DNA from: Clostridiales bacterium
Lineage (GTDB): Bacteria; Bacillota; Clostridia; Saccharofermentanales; Saccharofermentanaceae
NCBI GenBank assembly: GCA_017509245.1
Contig: JAFWQC010000012.1
Coordinates: forward strand, 1 to 64,000
Length of the DNA stretch: 64,000 bases
Direction of reading: 5' to 3'
This document shows, one piece after another, positions 60,904 through 64,000 of this stretch. Both the position numbers and the translations under genes were made by a program. Below the pieces are notes generated by a model. It was not told the origin of the DNA. It did no database searches and saw only the letters and a list, made by a program, of their open reading frames with translations. Position 1 is the stretch's first letter; every line of letters starts with the position of its first letter.

Positions 60904-62001
60904 ATGGCAGTATCAAAAGATAACGGTAACGGATACGACGGCAGGAAATGGAAAGTTTCCTGCTACTACACCGACTGGACCGGCGAACGTAAAAGACACG
61001 TTAAGAGGGGCTTCGATACAAGGAAAGAGGCACTTGAATACGAGCATATCTTCTTAGCCAAGAAATCCAAAGATATCAATATGAGCTTTGGCTCCTTTAT
61101 CGATATCTATATGGAAGATGTAAAACCTCATCTTAAGAAAAGCACCCTCGCCAATAAGGGGCAACTCATAGAGACACACATCAGACCTTACTTTCAAAAT
61201 TTCAGCCTCGCGGAGATCACTTCAACACACATCCTTCAGTGGCAGAACGAACTTCTCCGTAAGAGAGATGCTGACGGTAAAGGTTATTCCGAGACATATC
61301 TTCGGAGTATCAACAACCAGCTGACGGCTATCTTCAACCACGCGGTCAAGTACTACGATCTTCCGAAGAATCCCTGTTACGCATTTAAGAAGCTCGGTAA
61401 GTCCACAGCACCTGAGATGCTCTTCTGGACGAAGGACGAATACCTTAAATTCTCGGATGCGATTAAGGACAAGCCAATGTCGTATTACGCATTCCAGATC
61501 CTTTACTGGACGGGAATCCGTTCCGGTGAACTTCTGGCACTCACCAGAGAGGATTTCGATCTTGAGAAGCGGACTCTTCGGATTAACAAGACATATCAGG
61601 TCGTAAACGGAGAAGAGATGACCACATCTCCAAAGACCGAGAAGAGTAACCGCACGGTTGAGCTCCCTCAGTTTCTCTGTGATGAGATGCAGGATTACTT
61701 CGATTCGATATATAAGATCGACCCGAAGAGCAGGCTCTTCCCAATCTCAAAACATTTTCTTCATCACGAAATGGACAGGGGATCACAGGCAGCCGGCGTG
61801 AAGCGCATAAGGATACACGACCTGAGACATTCAAGCTGCGCGCTCCTTATCGAACTAGGATATTCACCGATACAGATCGCGGACAGACTCGGTCACGAGA
61901 CCAGCACTGTCACAGAACGTTATTCTCATCTTTATCCGTCAGTTCAGAGAAACATGGCTGACAAGTTGAACGAAACATTTATCACATCACAGGAGGATTA
62001 A
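60904..62001 (+). CDS. int: Tyrosine recombinase / integrase
   Basis: 365 residues. The arm-binding AP2-like N-terminus covers about 1-55 (WKVSCYYTDWTGERKRHVKR), the core-binding SAM-like domain about 58-160, and the catalytic domain has Arg in WTGIRSGELLAL, HDLRHSSCALL, LGHETSTVTERYSHLYP with the nucleophile Tyr. It belongs to the Tn916/phage-type integrase group. It would integrate the element near the guaA 3' end. GGAGGTGATTAAAG precedes the ATG. Confidence 0.93.
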   Translation: MAVSKDNGNGYDGRKWKVSCYYTDWTGERKRHVKRGFDTRKEALEYEHIFLAKKSKDINMSFGSFIDIYMEDVKPHLKKSTLANKGQLIETHIRPYFQNFSLAEITSTHILQWQNELLRKRDADGKGYSETYLRSINNQLTAIFNHAVKYYDLPKNPCYAFKKLGKSTAPEMLFWTKDEYLKFSDAIKDKPMSYYAFQILYWTGIRSGELLALTREDFDLEKRTLRINKTYQVVNGEEMTTSPKTEKSNRTVELPQFLCDEMQDYFDSIYKIDPKSRLFPISKHFLHHEMDRGSQAAGVKRIRIHDLRHSSCALLIELGYSPIQIADRLGHETSTVTERYSHLYPSVQRNMADKLNETFITSQED

Positions 62002-62005
62002 CAAC

Positions 62006-62368
62006 ATGGGAAAGATCTACGGAAAAGTTGAAGTTAAGAAAAAGCCCAAGAAGAAAAAGAATGAACATAACAGGCACAGAGATGTGATCCTGAACTTCCG
62101 GGTTTCACCGAAAGAGAAGGAGATCATCGAAGCGAGAGTTGCAGTTACAGGAATGAAGAAGAGCACCTTCTTCATCCAGAGCTGTCTTTACCAGAAGATA
62201 CTCGTAAAGGGAAACATCCGTACCTTCTCTGCTATGAAAGACACACTTCGTGACCTGACAGAGAAGATTAACAGAAAGCCTGATCTGACTCAGCTCGATC
62301 CGACAGATGCGGAGAGACTGAAGACGATCTTGGAAATAACAAACTACCTGTTCGGAGAAAGGAGGTAA
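62006..62368 (+). CDS. mobC: MobC-like relaxosome accessory protein
   Basis: 120 residues. A very basic N-terminus (KKKPKKKKNEHNRHRD) is followed by a ribbon-helix-helix region (VILNFRVSPKEKEIIEARVAVTG) and the MobC-like MKKSTFFIQSCLYQKI. Such proteins bind oriT and help the relaxase nick. It is 4 bases after int, in the same transcript. Confidence 0.82.
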   Translation: MGKIYGKVEVKKKPKKKKNEHNRHRDVILNFRVSPKEKEIIEARVAVTGMKKSTFFIQSCLYQKILVKGNIRTFSAMKDTLRDLTEKINRKPDLTQLDPTDAERLKTILEITNYLFGERR

Positions 62369-62374
62369 CAGACC

Positions 62375-62668
62375 ATGGCACAGAGAACTTACGACGAACG
62401 TATTGCGGAACTTCAGAAAAAGCGTGATCAGCTTAAGGAGCAGGAGAAAGCCCTGATCAAGAGACAGAACGCTGAGGAACGCAAGAAGCGCACAAGAAGA
62501 CTTATCGAACTCGGCGGAATCGTAGAGTCTGTTTTAGGCAGGCCCACCGTTGATGAAGACAAGACCCGATTCCTGAATTTCCTTAAGAAGCAGGAGAATA
62601 ACGGCAAATTTTTCACAAAAGCAATGAATGAAAAGGAACCCAAGAATGAAAACAATGCTGAAGGTTAA
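62375..62668 (+). CDS. TraD-like/DUF3847-like small coiled-coil mobilization protein
   Basis: 97 residues. A charged coiled coil (residues 8-38) is followed by RTRRLIELGGIVESVLGR, similar to the small conjugal-transfer TraD proteins of Agrobacterium-type relaxosomes, which share the R-x-L-I-x-L-G core. The tail is charged. It lies directly before the oriT-like region, overlapping nothing; GGAGG lies upstream. Confidence 0.7.
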   Translation: MAQRTYDERIAELQKKRDQLKEQEKALIKRQNAEERKKRTRRLIELGGIVESVLGRPTVDEDKTRFLNFLKKQENNGKFFTKAMNEKEPKNENNAEG

Positions 62669-62890
62669 GGCGTACACTACCCCATCCCTTAACTTGTTAA
62701 GGGCGCACTTATATGTGGGCGGAGCCCACATCCAGCGCGCTCTCCGAGGGGGCTTATGCAGCCGGCACCAAAGGACTTTGTCCTTGTGGAATCCTACAAG
62801 GATCTTTCAGTCCTTGACCTTGACCAAGTTTCACTTGGATGGAGTCCTGCGGACGGCTATTTATCTAGCAATGAAAGGAGGAACCGACAG
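62669..62890. repeat. Cluster of hairpins around oriT, upstream of the relaxase
   Basis: Successive dyads: CCCTTAA/TTAAGGG (62686-62703), TGTGGGC/GCCCACA (62714-62730), AAGGAC/GTCCTT (about 62770-62784), CCAAGT/ACTTGG (62824-62838) and GTCC/GGAC (about 62843-62853). AAGGAGG before the relaxase start follows. Confidence 0.65.
62686..62711. other. oriT: oriT with RSF1010-type nic sequence
   Basis: On the minus strand TAAGTGCGCCCT (62711-62700) equals the nic-region core of IncQ/RSF1010-type (MOB-Q) origins of transfer. It abuts a perfect dyad CCCTTAA-CTTG-TTAAGGG (62686-62703). It lies between mobilization genes and the matching relaxase, supporting the call. Confidence 0.8.
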
Positions 62891-64000
62891 ATGTCAATAT
62901 ACCATTGCTCGATAAAGATCATCAGTCGTGCTGGTGGCAGATCCGTTATAGCATCTGCCGCATACAGGTCAGGCGAGAAGTTGTACAACGACGAGACCGG
63001 TATGACGCACGACTTCACGCGTAAAGGCGGAGTAGTAATGAATGAGATCGTCCTTCCGCCTAACGCGCCAAAGCGGTACGAGAATCGCGAAGTGCTCTGG
63101 AATGAAGTACAGCAGATCGAGAAACGATCCGATGCACAGTTCGCACGCGAGATCGAGGTCGCTCTCCCTAACGAAATGACACGTGAACAACAGGTCGAAT
63201 GCGTCAGGAGTTTTATTCAAGACAACTTTGTCAAAGAGGGAATGATCGCAGACTGGGCACTTCACGATAAAGGTGACGGAAATCCGCACGCACACATCAT
63301 GCTGACACTTCGCGGCATAGATGAGCATGAGAAATGGCTACAGAAGCAGAAAACAGTTTTTGCTAACAGCAGAGATGCACAAGGCAGACCGATATATGAT
63401 CCTTCTATTCCGTCTTATGATTCAAAACGGAAAGAAGAAACATCACAATATCGTATCCCTCAATTGGATAAAGACGGAAAGCAAAAAGTCAGAGTTCGCG
63501 AAGGGAAAGGAACAGAATACCTTTGGGAGAAGATATCTATTCCGGCAAACGACTGGAACGAACATTCCAAGGCTGAGAAGTGGAGATCATCATGGGCGGA
63601 ACACTGTAACAGATATCTCGATAAAGATAAACAAATAGATCACCGCAGTTACGAACGACAGGGCTTAGATATTGAACCGACGATACACGAAGGGATAGTT
63701 GCAAGACAGATAGAAGGCGAAGGTAAGATTGCCGACAGATGCCAGATCAACAGGGAAATAAAGGAACGCAATTCCATAAGAGAACAGATAAGAAAAACGG
63801 TATCAGAGATAACTAAACTGATCACCGAGAAAGCGAGGACAATATATGACAGATATAAAGAATTTAGAAGACATCGTGGAGATCTTGAAGTTGCAGGAGC
63901 AGATGCAGGAGATCCTGGAAAAACAACAGGCGGAGATCGAGGAATTATACAAGGAAAACGATTCCTTGAGAGAACAGCTGGACGAATTGCTGCAATTAAA
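62891..64000 (+). CDS. mobA: MobA/MobL family (MOB-Q) relaxase, partial
   Basis: The first 370 codons are open to the right edge. The N-terminus MSIYHCSIKIISRAGGRSVI followed by ASAAYRSGEKL is diagnostic of MobA/MobL relaxases. Further marks are an Asp/Glu region (EVALPNEMTREQQVECV) and the metal-binding GDGNPHAHIMLTLRG (about residues 131-145) with two His. It nicks oriT and pilots the strand. GAAAGGAGGAACC precedes the ATG. From about residue 320 the residue composition changes to Gly/Arg/Asp-rich, where another reading frame (from 63846) overlaps. Confidence 0.9.
   Translation, partial: MSIYHCSIKIISRAGGRSVIASAAYRSGEKLYNDETGMTHDFTRKGGVVMNEIVLPPNAPKRYENREVLWNEVQQIEKRSDAQFAREIEVALPNEMTREQQVECVRSFIQDNFVKEGMIADWALHDKGDGNPHAHIMLTLRGIDEHEKWLQKQKTVFANSRDAQGRPIYDPSIPSYDSKRKEETSQYRIPQLDKDGKQKVRVREGKGTEYLWEKISIPANDWNEHSKAEKWRSSWAEHCNRYLDKDKQIDHRSYERQGLDIEPTIHEGIVARQIEGEGKIADRCQINREIKERNSIREQIRKTVSEITKLITEKARTIYDRYKEFRRHRGDLEVAGADAGDPGKTTGGDRGIIQGKRFLERTAGRIAAIK
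63846..64000 (+). CDS. Overlapping coiled-coil protein, partial
   Basis: ATG at 63846 with GAGGA seven bases upstream opens a frame, shifted by one relative to the relaxase, that runs at least 51 codons to the edge. The product is a strong leucine-heptad coiled coil (MTDIKNLEDIVEILKLQEQM and more Glu/Gln/Leu-rich heptads). No function is known. It could be a separate small gene overlapping the relaxase 3' end, or the correct frame after a frameshift; the C-terminus is not visible. Confidence 0.55.
   Translation, partial: MTDIKNLEDIVEILKLQEQMQEILEKQQAEIEELYKENDSLREQLDELLQL

Noticed and set aside
63321..63638. 105-codon frame inside the relaxase region
   Set aside because: It is out of frame with the relaxase, which has clear family motifs through this stretch, and it lacks a ribosome binding site.

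Overview
The window looks like the replication-origin region of a Clostridia-type Firmicute, probably a gut or rumen bacterium. The evidence is the dnaA-dnaN-recF-remB-gyrB run, Soj/Spo0J partition genes with two canonical parS sites, a class D sortase, AGGAGG-type ribosome binding sites and mid-range GC. Gene polarity switches at about 53.65 kb: dnaA and almost everything from 25 to 53.6 kb reads leftwards, while the sortase, purA, guaA and the terminal mobile element read rightwards. The origin is therefore near dnaA, but a clear DnaA-box cluster could not be read.

Layout. 1-5.4 kb: start of a flotillin gene, a PAQR/hemolysin III membrane protein, an unknown membrane protein with a Pro-rich repeat tail, and a circularly permuted GH3 glycosidase. 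5.7-18.8 kb: a MATE exporter, lipoproteins and unknown proteins, class II aldolase, a two-component system, a metal-regulated zinc ABC transporter (znuACB), a NudC-type Nudix hydrolase and an FMN-binding-type protein. 18.9-25.1 kb: a TetR regulator with its own palindromic operator, a dikinase-like phosphotransferase with Rph domain order, and a 1020-residue TIR-membrane-propeller protein.

25.3-33.3 kb: a DHH phosphoesterase and a five-gene polyamine operon (speA-speE-speB-carboxyspermidine dehydrogenase-decarboxylase). The operon is preceded by a ~370-nt leader that ends in an intrinsic terminator abutting the speA ribosome binding site, a good riboswitch or attenuator candidate. 33.3-44.7 kb: tandem minimal nucleotidyltransferases, tRNA-Arg(CCG), mfd, pth, glmU, ldh, thrS (without TGS domain) and tRNA-Ser(TGA). 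44.8-53.6 kb: parB (with a histone-H1-like tail), parA, parS sites, gyrB, remB, recF, dnaN and dnaA. 53.7-59.5 kb: sortase, purA, an unknown lipoprotein and guaA.

59.5-64 kb: an integrative mobilizable or conjugative element just downstream of guaA. It carries an XRE regulator, a small excisionase-like protein, a tyrosine integrase, MobC, a TraD-like accessory protein, an oriT with an RSF1010-type nic sequence inside a hairpin-rich 200-bp stretch, and a MobA/MobL relaxase that runs off the window. A second coiled-coil reading frame starts inside the relaxase gene.

Intergenic DNA is unusually rich in structure. There is a recurrent TTTTCGAG/CTCGAAAA element, nested palindromes beside both tRNA genes that share a core, tandem hairpins before purA, and operator-like dyads at several regulators.
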